Assembly: GCF_000005505.3 (NCBI RefSeq)
Contig: NC_016134.3
Coordinates: 11,948,624-12,012,623, forward strand
Reading direction: 5' to 3'
Source of the DNA: Brachypodium distachyon
Lineage: Eukaryota; Streptophyta; Magnoliopsida; Poales; Poaceae
DNA length: 64,000 bases
Position 1 is the first letter of the stretch; every line of letters begins with the position of its first letter. Positions 10,869 to 23,313 of this stretch are shown here, in pieces. A program made the position numbers and the translations under genes. Below the pieces are notes generated by a model. That model was not told where the DNA came from. It did no database searches and worked only from the letters and a program-made list of their open reading frames with translations.

Positions 10869-12575
10869 CACTACCGCAGAAAACCCCTCTAGTGGCGGTC
10901 GAAAAACAGGGTTAGTGGCGGTGGCTAGGCCCGCCACCAACTCTGCACCGCTGGTGGTCATGGATCACCACTGGCGGTTCAAATCCCCGCTACTGGTGAT
11001 GCCTTCTTCGGCACCTTCTGAAAGGTGCGTAGAGGACACCAATTGCGGGCTGCAGACCCGCCACTCGTGATTTCCAGTGGCGATGATCACTGGCTTCATG
11101 TTCCGTACCAGTGGCAGTGACTGATAACCCCCCGGTACGTTTTTCAAGTGAAAAATATAATAATTAATTAATTATCTAGTATTTCTGTAGCAGCAGTATA
11201 TATACATAGTATATATCAGCAAAGAAACAGTGTAGGAACGACAGTATAGCAGCAATACATTACAAAGTTCCTCGCGAATTTACATTCACATGCACACAAA
11301 GTGTTTCAAAATGAGATTAAAATCTTTTGGCGACAACCCCGCCGTCGTAGAAATCTCCGGTCTCCTTGAGGACCTCCCTGTTGAAGAATTCGCCGATGTC
11401 CTTCTGGATCTCGTACACGAGAATTTCTAAGTTGTGTCCTACTTCGGCCGCCGTCGACAGGACGAAGACAACCCCGGCTCCTTATCGCTGGTCTGGTACT
11501 CTCTCGCCCTTCCTCTTCACTCTGTTTCCCTCACCCGTGCCTTGCTGAAGCAGTCCTTCTCCGTACGTATTGTAGATGCCGTTCTTCTCCGTGCTGCACC
11601 TCAAGATCATGGGCGCGGAGAACACCTTCGGGATGTGTTGATTTATTGCCGATTATTTTGCTTAGAATCGTTGATTGTATCCAGACAGATTTTTTTGTGC
11701 TTGTAAATCCGATTTGGTTATGTTCGTTTTGCTCTATGCAGTGCCGGCCATGGCCTTCCTTTTTTGTTATCGCCAGATTAATTGTTTATGAGTGGCCGTC
11801 TCTCCTCTCTCTCTCTCTCTCTGGTTCTCTCTCTGGCTGCAGATCGTCGCCGGCGCCATGGAGATGCGTGGAACGGACCTGCACTATGCCAGAACGGAGC
11901 TCTGGTGGACGACCTCCGGTGGTCGTTCGAGCGGGGCAAACAAATCCCACCGAACACCAGTGGCCGTGTATCGCCACGGCCACTGGTGGCGGTGGCCGTG
12001 GAGATGATGACAGGAGAACCACCGCCACTGGTGCTCCACTAGCAGTGGCTGTGCCCGTCCACGGTCACTGGTGTTTGGTAGGGATTTCCCTAGTGGTTAC
12101 TAGTGGCTTTTCTAAACTCAAACCTGCCACTGGTGACCCCCCACCTCCAGTGGTCAGGAGACCCTTGAAAATTGTAAAATCCATATCTGATTCATAAAAA
12201 ATCATAAAAATTAATTATTTTGCTGAAGTTTTAGTTTTAATTATTAACATTGTGAAATAATAATATCAGTATTTTGAGTGGAAAAAGTAATTATTTATAT
12301 CATATATGATGATTATCTTGGTTCTAAATCATTTTTTAGGAAAACACCATGTGATATTACTGTGCCGACATGTTAACAAATAAAAATGGAGACTTCAGCA
12401 AAAATAATCACATTTCTTTGTGTTTTTTGAACTAGTTATGAATTTTCGAGTTTCAAGGGTCTCCGGGGGTTCATCTGTGGGTGTCCGTAGGCCCGCCACT
12501 GGTGAACTACCATTGGCTGGTTTCCCACTGAGGCCCGCCAGTGCCGACACTGGTGCTGGTACCAGAGGGGTTTAC
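10869..12575. mobile_element. non-autonomous CACTA-like element (unit A)
   Basis: The left end begins CACTACCGCAGAAAACCCC. Clusters of short inverted and direct motifs around accagtggc and gccactggtg fill 10880-11110, 11940-12150 and 12480-12560, the subterminal repeat pattern of En/Spm elements. On the right only AGAGGGGTTT of the terminal repeat can be matched (12564-12573), so that end is truncated or degenerate and its exact position is uncertain. No transposase is visible. A CT-rich run lies near 11803-11832. Confidence 0.6.
11317..11481 (-). pseudogene. captured terminal exon fragment inside the CACTA-like element (unit A)
   Basis: On the minus strand an open frame from about 11481 to a stop at 11317-11319 encodes about 54 residues, with segments such as EILVYEIQKDIGEFFNRE and KETGDFYDGGVVAKRF. 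The composition is that of a real soluble protein end, not random DNA. An AG acceptor directly precedes it and an in-frame stop lies just upstream, so it looks like a final exon taken from a host gene. The source gene is not recognised. Confidence 0.45.
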
Positions 12576-13479
12576 AAAATTTTGAACCCTGGTACCACCA
12601 ATTGCGGGTTGACAAATTCTGAAGGAAGTTTTAAATTCATATTATATTCTTTGTGTTCCAAAAAATTTAACCACCCATCCTTTTGGGTGTACAATAATAA
12701 TTTCTTTTCCTATTCCACGTTTGAAACCTAAATACAAAAGTATCATCAACAATTTATATGATTATGTTGTTCATATTCAAGTTATTAATTGTTATAAATT
12801 GAATTTTGCTCAAAATGATCTGAAATTTTGCATAGAAACTTATTAAACAACAAGAGGCTTAAATATAATTTTTTGTGACAAAATTCCAAGGGAAGCACTT
12901 TAGTTCTTCATTTTGGGACCATCCAAGTAGATATCTTTGAAACCATCTAACCCAATCAACCGAATATGGCTTGAAATTATATATGAACTTGAATTCGCGG
13001 GCGCCTCGGATTCGCGGGTTCTTAGAACCCTGAAAATCAAGTTGCTGGGGAACTTCACAAGTCCAGTCATGTGATCTCAGATCCAAATCATCATGTCACC
13101 GATGCAATCTCAACTCTCAGACCAGCCATCAAATTTGTTACTATTCATAAGTCAGGTTTGTCCCGGCGATATAAAAGTCGGATACACACTCCGCGAAAAA
13201 GAAAGACTGACACGATACTTTTTATTCATCAATATATAGCTTGCAACGCATGGGTACATTATTAATAGTAGTAGTAAAACATTACATGATCGCGGGTGCA
13301 CCACAAATTGTGAAATAGGAAACATTGAATATAGATAAATAAAAGGGAAAACGAGAGGTGAGCATATGCGAATGTTTCACCAATCTAGTGTTACAGAATG
13401 ATGGTATAAATGGTAAATAAACTCGGATTAATGGCCGGCATACCCACGCTGCAGGCGGTGATGAGGGGCCCGTTGGAAG
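12576..13479. other. AT-rich non-coding stretch, 3' side of the peptide gene
   Basis: No gene is seen. 12580-12620 still carries CACTA-type subterminal motifs (accaattgcggg, also at 11040). The remainder is AT-rich, and 13200-13479 is the likely 3' untranslated and terminator region of the minus-strand peptide gene. Confidence 0.5.
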
Positions 13480-13791
13480 CTAGGTGGGTATGGCCAGGCA
13501 CAGCTGCACGCAGGATTTCTCACATCCAGGGGTGAATACATCAACACAGGTCTTGCCCAGCACTTGCAGCGCCGTCCCTTGCACGCCGCAAATGAGTTTC
13601 TCGCACAATACCTTCTCTGCAAAGTCCTTGCAGACATCTCTGCAGTTTTGTTCGCAAACATACCTGCTAGTACTGCAAGTTGGCACAACTAACCCGAGGA
13701 AGTCAGCGGCCATCGCCGGCTGCCCCGCGGTGGACAGAACGATGACCAGCACGGCACACGCGGCCGCCATCTTAAGCTTGGAGGCAGCCAT
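13480..13791 (-). CDS. secreted ten-cysteine peptide (unit A copy)
   Basis: It encodes a 103-residue precursor on the minus strand. I chose the ATG at 13791 (MAASKLKMAAA) over the in-frame ATG at 13830, because the paralogue at 36874 starts at the same point and the context (caatcaATGGc) is good. Residues 1-28 form a classical signal peptide with a hydrophobic core, ending near AMA|AD. The mature part of about 75 residues has ten cysteines spaced 6-3-3-8-4-13-7-3-3. It contains two C-x3-C-x3-C clusters, which suggests helices tied by disulfides. No catalytic motif or retention signal is seen, so export to the apoplast is expected. A defence or signalling role is possible but unproven, and I could not place it in a named family with confidence. 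A TATA box lies 103 bp upstream. Confidence 0.85.
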   Translation of the reverse strand: MAASKLKMAAACAVLVIVLSTAGQPAMAADFLGLVVPTCSTSRYVCEQNCRDVCKDFAEKVLCEKLICGVQGTALQVLGKTCVDVFTPGCEKSCVQLCLAIPT

Positions 13792-13893
13792 TGATTGATA
13801 TCCGTACCAAGGAATTAAAGATATGGCCAAGAGAAGATGGCAACTACTGAGAGTGTGTAGTACTGGTGCTCTTACGAGTGCAGGGCGATGCTG

Positions 13894-13901
13894 TTTTTAT
13901 A
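13894..13901 (-). promoter_or_regulatory. TATA box of the peptide gene (unit A)
   Basis: On the minus strand this reads TATAAAAA within CCTATAAAAACAGCATCGCC. The downstream part (GCATCGCCCTGC) is repeated almost exactly upstream of the paralogue at 36874, where the TATA itself has become TACAAAAG. Confidence 0.75.
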
Positions 13902-15119
13902 GGCAACGACGTGCTAGCAAGCTAGCTGTCACTCTGAGGAGCTAGCGCCTCTTGGTTGGTTTCGGCGGTGGAGCTATATGGAATTAATTAAAGGACGACT
14001 TCACATATCGGTATTTAGATTTTTTGTTGTTTATATTTTTTTAAGCACAATTATGTATATATGTAGTAGCTGTACGTGGAGGGACAACTTCGATCTGATG
14101 GTCGATGCTGCTCGTATTTTGACACATATTAATTAATTTTAACTACTAGCTACTGCACGCATAATCTAGCATAAATTTTAGTCCAAGATAAATGACTGTC
14201 ATATGGCTCAATTAATTTCCAATTTTAATCCCCTAGAACTAGCAGTCTTCCTCGAACTGTAAAACCGTTCTGCAATATCTAATCCTTCATGTGATCGCAT
14301 CCCACACAATCTGGATGCATGAAACATCGCCCAAAAACTATGGCAACGTCTCTGCATGAATGATCCGTGCATGTGCTTTCTTAGTTACTTGTGATTTCCT
14401 ACGTATGCAGTATCATGCACCAGTTGACCTCACTGCATTTATAGAATTTACTCGAGATCCACACATGCGGAGTATGTATTAACCTATCCTAGAATATTTT
14501 TCTTTTTTCCGGTTAACCAATGCTAGAATCGATCTTACCGTATATGGACGTCATCATATCTCTCTTCACTCATAATGGAAAATATGCATTAAACTGCAGC
14601 ATCGTATCATGAAAACTTCACATCTTCATGCAGCGCAACTTAATTTGTTTGGTAATTTCCAATTGAGGGAATCGCATTGGAGGCCCATGAATTTGGCACC
14701 CGGGCTTAATTAGTTTAGTCCAACACTTGAAAATCTATCATAGGTACCCCTAAACTTGGTTTGCGGGCACACATTAGGTCCAAATGACAATTCTGACCGT
14801 AATCCTGATGATATGGCGTTCATTATTTGTAGCACCTTCTCAAGTCTCTTTTTTTTGGAAAACCCATTCCCATGTTGCTCCCTTCAATTTAGTTCTACCG
14901 GAGAACCTAGCTTTTCCGAAGACTTTTTGTCAGGACCTTCAGCAAAGAGATTCCACGCGAGCTACTTTCGGCAAAGGGGTTTTTGCCGGAGGCCTTTTTT
15001 CGTGCCTACTGCAAAGAAAGGCCTCTTTGCTGAGAGCAACCTACAGCAAAGATGATGAGTTTTTAAAAAAAAAAAATCTTCCCGGCTGAAACCGGAGCAC
15101 ACCGCGGCAGCCCACATAG
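13902..15119. other. upstream flank of the peptide gene, no further gene
   Basis: The DNA is AT-rich and intergenic. Around 14290-14480 it contains degenerate copies of modules also seen in X, with GATCGCATCCCAC and CAGTATCATGCAC. The stretch 14940-15055 has repeated CAGCAAAG and GGCAAAG motifs, perhaps a transposon end. No open frame looks real. Confidence 0.5.
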
Positions 15120-15384
15120 ATCCACAGTGTAGCAATAATCCACCATCTCGACATGTTGGCTGCTGCACTCGCGTTAGCTAGTCCTCTCCTGAAAGAGGGC
15201 GCTCTCAGCCCACTAGCTTGTAATTGCCAAATGCTAGTTATCACTAAGTCGATCCATTAGTCACGGAATACGCGCGCATGCAGTATCATGCACGTTAATG
15301 TGCATGTTCCTTCCAGGTGGATTAATTACAGAATTAACTTGTGATCTGCTAGTGCAGGAGTTATGCTAATACAGCACTACCTTC

Positions 15385-15557
15385 GGCCCCAACGCATCCC
15401 TAGGTTGAAGATTTAACTAATGTAACATGTGATTCTTATATCTCAAAAATTATATCATTAGAAAATATAATATCTAAAGTTTCTAATCGTATAGTTTTTG
15501 TGTTATAAAACTCATGTTACATTAATTATATCTTCAACCTAGGGATGCGTGGGGGCC
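15385..15557. mobile_element. MITE with long inverted termini (copy in X2)
   Basis: Same element as 1163-1335. Confidence 0.7.
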
Positions 15558-16163
15558 CCATATATCGGAACGGAGGTAGTATAGAGATGTCAGCTCGAAT
15601 CTAACCGTTAACACGATCGCATCCCACTAACTCGTACACATGACATACAGGAGTAGATCATTGCAGCATCATGTCGATTAAATTGCACGTTTTCATTCCT
15701 CAATTATGTTCGGTACTTGCAATTTTTGGTGAGCAAGATGTACCAAAACTATTCCGGTAATTTCGAATTAGCATAATCTAGTATAGAATAACACTAGTAC
15801 TCCCGCCTTCGATCCGGGAATTGGAGGCTAAATTTGGACGATTGGAGAGAACCATAGAGAAATGCTAATTAACTTGTGATCCACTAATGTAGGAGTTATG
15901 CTAGTTACCACTAATGTAGGAGTTATGCTAGTATATGATTTTTGGGCTTTTTTTGTTTAGCCAGTTGAAACAGGCGGATTTCTTTTCTCATGATAAGTAA
16001 TTGAATTGTGGATATACTCAATAAAAAATTAAATACAAAGTAATGAGAATTTTTTTACAATAAGTATCTGAAGGCATAGGTAATAAATTAACTCAAAGAA
16101 ACAAAGTACTGTATTTGGGGAAATTCGCAAAAGAAATAAAGTGTTGTATTTATGAAAATTATA

Positions 16164-16225
16164 CTCCCTCCGTCCCAAAATAAGTGACATGAAAATGTAC
16201 GTCACTTATTTTGGGACGGAGGGAG
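16164..16225. mobile_element. Stowaway-like MITE, 62-bp perfect hairpin
   Basis: Two perfect 25-bp inverted arms (CTCCCTCCGTCCC...) enclose a 12-base loop. The left flank is TA and the right flank TG. Confidence 0.88.
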
Positions 16226-16864
16226 TGAGATTTGGCATTGTATTTATGGAAGAAGAGAGTACTACTATCTTATGAAAAATTAATGGTCAGTTGATATTAA
16301 TGTATGGCATGGGGATCCTGATATCACCTTGATTCAGGTACCGTGGACTCTTATATCGATCTTTTTGTGCTAACCATGCACCATGCTGTTGTTCTAAAGT
16401 CAAATTAACTCGTGATTGACTCATATATTAAGTTATGTTAATATAGTATAGGTTTGTCAGTACAAATCTAGTCATTCACGTGATCACATCCCACTCAATC
16501 TGAATGAAACATATAGAACGTAACTATAACAACGTATCAGCCGTATGAATCCGCCTGGATGCATGATGCATGCGGGGATACGCCGTATCTGTCTTGTAAT
16601 TGCAAATGGCCAGCTGTCATCATGTTACCTCATCAGGGTGTATGTACGCAGTATCATGCACCTTTGCGTGTTGACTTGAATGGATTATAGAATTTACTCG
16701 TGTTCCACCCATCTATTAAAGCTATGCTAGAATCTGACCATTCACGTGATCATATCTCAGTGGAGCGCGCGCACGCCAGTATCATGCACCTTTGCATGTT
16801 CCCTTCAGGTGGATTACCCAATTTACTCGTGATCAACTGATGTAGGTTGTCAGCCGGAATTTAA

Positions 16865-17462
16865 CCAAACCAAAAATACTTCCTCGAAGGATATATAGGC
16901 ACCTACCTGCACCATCGTCGACAAAGGCTACGCTTCAATTCTTTTCGAATTCTTTTGGGCTTCTGAGAAGCTGCTCTTCCCTATTTCGGGAGAAGTTGGT
17001 CAACGTACGTATGCCAATTGATTTCAACACTATCAGAGTCTAGCTCCTACCTGCAGTCTCCAGTTTCCGCACCGATATGGAGAGATCTTCCAGGCATATA
17101 CAATCTTCTGTGGTAGCGACTTGTCGATCGTGAAGGCTTGTACATTGTACTACTACCAGATGGGTACTGTCACTGACGGTTAATTCCTTGAGTTATCGGC
17201 TGCGCGGCAGAGAGGCAATTAATGTCACAACAGCTGGCTGGGCCAAAGCGCGGAGCCCAGAGAGATCGATCGGCCCAGCGGGGCGAGGAGCTTCAGTGCC
17301 AAGCTGGCCTAGGAGCAAGCAGGCAAAGGGCCACCCGACCTCGGTTCCGAGGAAGTTGATGACTGGCCTGTCCTCATCTTCTCAGAATCCCTAGCAGATG
17401 TTGAACTGAACCCATTAACGACGGTCTCTTCTCCCATCTCTGTGCTAACAATCTGAACTGAC
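16865..17462. other. non-coding flank, second copy of 2663-3260
   Basis: I saw no difference from unit A here and no gene. Confidence 0.7.
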
Positions 17463-18038
17463 ATCAAAATTGTCCTCGTGGATCATGTGCTAATTGATAT
17501 TCCCTTCGTTATAGAACGACTCCCCAGATCCCCCGATCCGAAAAAACCGGGAGCCCCGATCCATCCTTCTCCCTCGCCGCTGCCGGCTCACGCCGCCAGG
17601 CAAGCCCGTGCAGGTCTGGTGGCGGCGGGCCCCGTGCTTGCTGCAGTTCTCTGCCGGCGGAGCAGGCCAGCTTTGGCGCGACGCCTCCCTGCCCGCAGTG
17701 GCGGTGGTGGCTGCCCTGGGCGCGTCTCGCGGCCGGCCTTAGCGGCGGCGCCTCCCTGGCCGCGTCGGTGCGTGCGGCCGCCGGCAGGCCCTTCCTCGCC
17801 GGATCCGGCAATCATCTTCGTCGGCTCTCGTGTTGGCGGGGTGTGTGTGGTGTGGGTCGGTACCGGGAGAAATTCTTGGTCGGCTCATCCGACCACGACG
17901 ACGGGGACGTCTTTGTACGTCTTTCTCCTTGTCTGAGGCGTCGTTGAGGTACCTGCACAGCACACCCGCTCGAGATTCCCGGGTGAAAACCCAGTCCTCG
18001 GACTAGACGGCCGTAGCGCCGATGGTGTCGCTTTCCCC

Positions 18039-21000
18039 TGACAGGTCCTCAGAGTCTCCCTCGATCTCACAATCTGTGGACACAACGAGAAAACTCGATT
18101 TCAGTGGACACAAACAGCAAGACAAAACAACAAACACCTCACAGTCACAGCTCGAAATAAGAACAGAGCACACACAGAGAAATTGGTTTCCAGTCCCCCT
18201 ATCGATGGGGTGACCTTCCTTCTTGCTATTCAAAGTAGCTACTCTCTCAGGCAAAACGCTGAGGAGATTTTACACAGGGCATACTCTTCCGGTGCTCCTC
18301 AGAGTCGCTCCTCTGTTCTCTCACATGACGTCGCTCATACCCCTGTCCACTGTACATAATGTGGAGCAGTTTTAGGTGCGTCAACTACAGTGGATCTAGC
18401 CTACACGGTTTGACTATTAGCCCTGCTTTACAACTCAACAGTAACAAGTTTGTTTACAGGAAGAAAGTAACACAGCAGGATTAATTTTGCTAACAATGTC
18501 TCCCTTCATCCTGCACTTGTCTCTTCACATGTCGAAGTCCAATTCTCTCCCTCAGTTCCAAGAACTTCACTTTGGGCAATGGCTTCGTCAGCAAATCTGC
18601 GAGTTGATCACTTGTACCAACATGTTCAACAGCTACACTGCCCTCATCAACACATTCTCTTATGTAGTGGTAACGAGTCTGGAGGTGCTTGTTCGGATCA
18701 TGGTATACAGGATTTTTATTATCAATTTTCAGTTTGACACAGTTAACCTTGCCCAGTAGCTCTCCAAGTAACCTGCTCAGCCATATGCTTTGACAAGCTG
18801 CAGTGGTTACAGCTATATACTCAGCTTCGCAGGATGACAAGGCAACTACCTTTTGTTTTTGTGATGCCCAAGTAATCAGGTTGGAGCCGAGGAAGAACAC
18901 CATGCCACTAGTGCTCTTCCTATCATTTATATCACCGGCGTGATCACTGTCACTGAAACCCACAAGACCAGGTTGTTCTTCTCTCTTTCTCCCAAAACAA
19001 CAAACGAGAGAGATTGTCCCACGTATGTATCTCAAAATTTGTTTCACAGCAGTCATGTGGTGCACTGATGGATCTTCCATAAAACGACTCACAATACCAA
19101 CTGAATATGCAATATCAGGTCTGGTATTGACCAAGTATCTCAATCTCCCAACATAGCTTCTGTATAGTGTGGAATCAACCTTTTCATCATCTTTATTCTT
19201 GTGCAATTTCAGTCTTGGCTCCATTGGCACCTGCACTGGGTTGCGATTAGACAAGCCTGCTTTCTCAAGTATCTTCATAACATAGCTTGTTTGACACATT
19301 GTGATGCCATCTGAAGTTTGTGCAACTTCTATACCGAGGTAGTAGGACAATAGACCAAGGTCGCTCATCTTGAACAATTCCATCATTTGGTTTTTGAACT
19401 TTGTAATCTCATCAACACTTGAGCCAGTTATGATCAAGTCATCAACATATACTCCAATGAGTAGTCTTGTCTCACTAGAATTTCTGGCGTAAACACCATG
19501 CTCAAGCGGACATTTCACAAAGCCAAGGGACAGTAAGCTTGTCTCAAGCTTGAGTTCCAGGCTCTTGGGGCCTGGCGCAATCCGTAGAGTGCTTTTCTCA
19601 ATTTCAGGACCTTGTACTCCTTCCCTTCTTCCTCATATCCAGGAGGCTGGCGCACATATACATCTTCTTTCAGCTCTCCATTTAGGAACGCTGATTTAAC
19701 ATCCATATGGTGCACACACCAGCCCTCCTGTGCTGCTAAAGCAACTAACAGCCGTACTGTCTCCATACGAGCCACGGGAGCAAAAACTTCATCAAAGTCT
19801 AGTCCCTTTCTCTGCACATGCCCTTTTGCAACTAGCCGGGCTTAACACTTCACAATTTCTCCATTTGGATTTTTCTTCACTTTAAACACCCACTTCAAAC
19901 CAATGGCTTTTTGACCTGTTCGGGAATCAACCATGCTCCAGGTTTGATTTTCAGTGATTGACGACATCTCTTCGTCCATTGCTCTCCTCCGGCAAACCTC
20001 CTTTTGGGCCTCTTCTAAAGATGAGGGCTCCTCTGCTCCAAGCATACACTCATCATCAAGATCAAGTGCACAAGGTGATGTGTTATCTAGTATTTCGGTC
20101 AAATTTCGGTAGCCTTGTGGTCCCACACTTGAATCTGCTTGTTCATCTTCAGTATCCATGTCGTCGCCTCCTACTGCTGCTGGTGTAGCAGGGGCTGTGG
20201 ACATGGGTGTGGCAGGCGATGTTGGTGAAATATCTCCCTGCGTTGTTGCTTCTGGTAACGAGGCCACGGACTTAACATCAGGTCCGGTGTCCATCGGCGC
20301 CTCTTGAATCCCAATGCTCTCTTGCGCTGGATAGAAGACCGTAAACTCATCACTGCCATCATTTTCTTCAAGTGCTTCCACTGTACTCCATTCCCACTTT
20401 TTCTTCTCATCGAACACAACATCTCGTGAGATTATTACCTTCTTGCCAGTAGGACAATAGAGTCCATAAGCTTTTGAATTTGCTTCATAACCAATTAACA
20501 CACACTTCATACTTCTGTCAGCCAGCTTGGTTTGATTTGGTTTAGTGATTTTCGCATAGGCAATGCTACCAAAAGTTCTCAAATGATGTACCTTCAGTTT
20601 CTTCTCATATGGGGTCTTGTTTGCAAGACTCTTTGTGGGTGAACGATTTAACAAGTACACTGTAGTGCACACGGCTTCACCTCACAACCAAGACGGCATG
20701 CATTTGCTCTTCAGAAGGCTTCTTGCCATAGAGACCACGGTCTGATTTCTACGCTCGACCACTCCATTTTGCTGTGGTGAGTAGAGAGCTGTAAGATAAT
20801 GCCTTATGCCATGAGCTTCACAATACTCATTGAACTCATTTCAGGTAAATTCCCCACCTCTGTCAGTTCTGATTGATTTCAGTTCTAGGCTCATCTCTTT
20901 CTCAGCTCTCTTTCTAATTTTATGTATTCCAGACAAGGCTTGGTCTTTTGACTTCATTAACACAACCCACATGTATCTGATCGTCAACCACTAATAGAAA

Positions 21001-23313
21001 GTACCGGTTGCCAGCTGGTGTAGGTGGCGAAACCGGTCCACACAAATCAGCATGGACTAGTGCTAGTTGCTTCTCAGCCCTGAAGTTTGCTTTGCCAGGA
21101 AATGAATTTCTCCTTTGTTTGCCAACAAGACACCCTTCACAAATTTGCTCCACATGATCAATTTGTGGTAGCCCATGTACCATTCCCTTCTGTGCAAGTG
21201 CACGGAGTGATCTGAAATTAAGGTGGCCATATCTTGTGTGCCACAACCAAGCATCATCAGTTTGAACTGTCATTAGACATATAGGTCGAGATAGCCCCAG
21301 TTCCAGGATATAGAGTCTGTTTTTACTCCTCTTTACATTTGCTAGTAATTTTCTCTCGACATCATAGATGCGAAGATAGTCATCTTCAATTACCACCTTG
21401 CAGCCATTTTCTGAAAGTTGACCAACACTGATAATATTTGTCTTCAGTGCAGGAATATGATATACATTTGTCATGGCCCTATGGTCACCATTTCGGCACT
21501 GAAATATTACAGTACCTCTCCCTTTTATTTCTACGGTTGAGCCATCACCAAATTTCACTTTTCCTGTCACCGAAGTATCCAAGTCACTGAACTTGTCTTT
21601 GCATCCTGTAATGTGATTGCTAGCTCCGGTATCAAGGTACCAGCTCCCTCTATCCCTGTTTTCTCCATTGCAAACCTAAAGCAGCACCTTTTCTTCTCTT
21701 AGAAAAACTTCTCCTTGCACTTCCACACTAGTACATGATAATTCACAGGTCTGCATCATCAACGCTGCATGCCCTTCATCCCCATCTTCGCAACCTTTTT
21801 CAGCTACAAAAGCCTTTTCTTTCTTTGGTTTGCGACATTCCTTTTTGAAGTGGCCTTTTCTTCCACGGTTATGACATCTGACCTTTCTCTTATCAAATTT
21901 CCATTCTCCTTTCTTTTGCTCACCTCCCTGGCTACTACTGCCACCAAAGGATTCTAGTTTAATGTGATTCGTGTATCCTTTTGCCTCACTATGCGAGCCG
22001 TCGCTGGTTCTCTTCTTTCCAGTGTAGCTCTCCCATTGTGAGCGGGAAAGCATCAAGTGTTCCCCTTGATTAGGATCACCAAACCTCATCTTAACCCTGT
22101 CATCATACGCCTTATAGCGCCCAACTAGATCTTCCACGGTTAAAGTTCTAAGAGGCACACACACTCAATTGATGTAACTATCTGCATATAACGTGCTGGT
22201 GCAGCTTGCAAGAATTTTTGCACTACTCTTAGCTCAGAAAGAGTGTCACCGAGCGAGCGTATACCTGCAACCATGGCTGTGATGCGGCCTGCAAAATCAT
22301 CCACCGATTCTGCATCTCCCATCTGGAGCTTCTTGAAGTCCTTCCGCAGGGACTGGAGGCTTGCTTCTCGGACCCGGTCGTGCCCAACAAACGACATCTT
22401 GATGGAATCCCAGGAACCCTTTGCAGTGTCGCGGCCAGTGAGGGACGTCATGAAGGAGTCGGGCACAACGGAGTAGATGGCGAGCAGAGCTTCTCTGTCC
22501 ATGTCGTAGTCGACATCGAGCCGCTGCATCGCCTCCCAAATATGCGCGGACTGCATCGCCACACGCATCTTCATGGTCCAGATGGTGTAGTTTGAGCGCG
22601 TCAGTTGCGGCCATGTCACCGGGGGACACGGCCGCGGCGCCGGCGTCGGGGTCGCCTTCGGGAGTGGGGATTTGGAATCCTTGTCCCCATCAGCGTTCAA
22701 CGCCTCTAATTTCTCCCTAATTTTTGCCAAGTCTTCCTCCAAGGCCGCCCTCTGCTCCTGCTTCAATTTCTCTGCCGCCTCTGCGGCCTCCTGGGTGTCG
22801 TCCGCCATTGCTGCTCGCCCCGCCTCCAACCACGGCTCTGAGGCCAAATGTCTCCCCAGAGTCTCCCTCGATCTCACAATCTGTGGACACAACAAGAAGA
22901 CTCGATTTCAGTGGACACGAACAGCAAGACAAAACAACAAACACCTCATAGGCACAGCTCGAAACAAGAACAGAGCACACACAGAGAAATTGGTTTCCAG
23001 TCCCCCTATCGATGGGGTGACCTTCCTTCTTGCTATTCAAAGTAGCTACTCTCCTGGGCAAAACGCTGGGGAGATTTCACACAGGGCATACTCTTCCGGT
23101 GCCCCCCAGAGTGAGCTATACGCCGCTCCTCTGTTCTCTCACACGACGTCGCCCATACCCCTGTCCACTGTACATGACGTGGAGCAGTTTTAGGTGCGTC
23201 AACTACAGTGGCTCTAGCCTACACGGTTTGACTATTAGCCCTGCTTTACAACTCAACACTAACAAGTTTGTTTACAGGAAGAAACTAACACGGCAGGATT
23301 AATTTTGCTAACA
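18039..23313 (-). mobile_element. degenerate Copia retrotransposon (unit B)
   Basis: Duplicate of 3837-9111, with LTRs at 18039-18495 and 22849-23313. The same stops and frameshifts are present, showing that the element was already dead before the duplication. Confidence 0.9.
18490..22808 (-). pseudogene. Copia gag-pol polyprotein remnant (unit B)
   Basis: Same domain order and same lesions as 4288-8606. The only differences I saw are two amino acid changes just before the zinc knuckle (G to A and E to K relative to unit A). Confidence 0.92.

Larger units (their letters stand above)
2380..16581. repeat. tandem duplication unit A (14.2 kb)
   Basis: Counted from the inferred crossover point in X1 to the one in X2, this segment is repeated head to tail as 16582-30782 with a constant offset of 14,202 then 14,201 bases. 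I noticed only three differences between the two: two substitutions in the Copia gag region (A 7774 and 7797 region versus B 21960 and 21983 region) and one extra C at about 9586. Each unit carries one cysteine-rich peptide gene. Confidence 0.93.
15120..16864. repeat. X2, hybrid copy of the 1.75-kb direct repeat
   Basis: From its left end to position 16581 every variant I compared matches X3 (for example the 62-bp Stowaway form, and cggggatacgcc around 16573). From 16629 rightwards every variant matches X1 (acctcatc at 16629, tggag at 16762, GCGCGCGC instead of GCGCGC, caggtgg at 16808). It is therefore a recombinant between X3 and X1, with the exchange between 16582 and 16628. Confidence 0.93.

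Noticed and set aside
11646..12197. 183-codon plus-strand frame (duplicate at 25847-26398)
   Set aside because: It lies across the subterminal repeats of the CACTA-like element and reads repeats as protein.
13792..13830. Upstream in-frame ATG of the unit A peptide gene, which would add 13 residues
   Set aside because: The extra residues would precede a complete signal peptide, and the paralogue at 36874 starts at the position equivalent to 13791.
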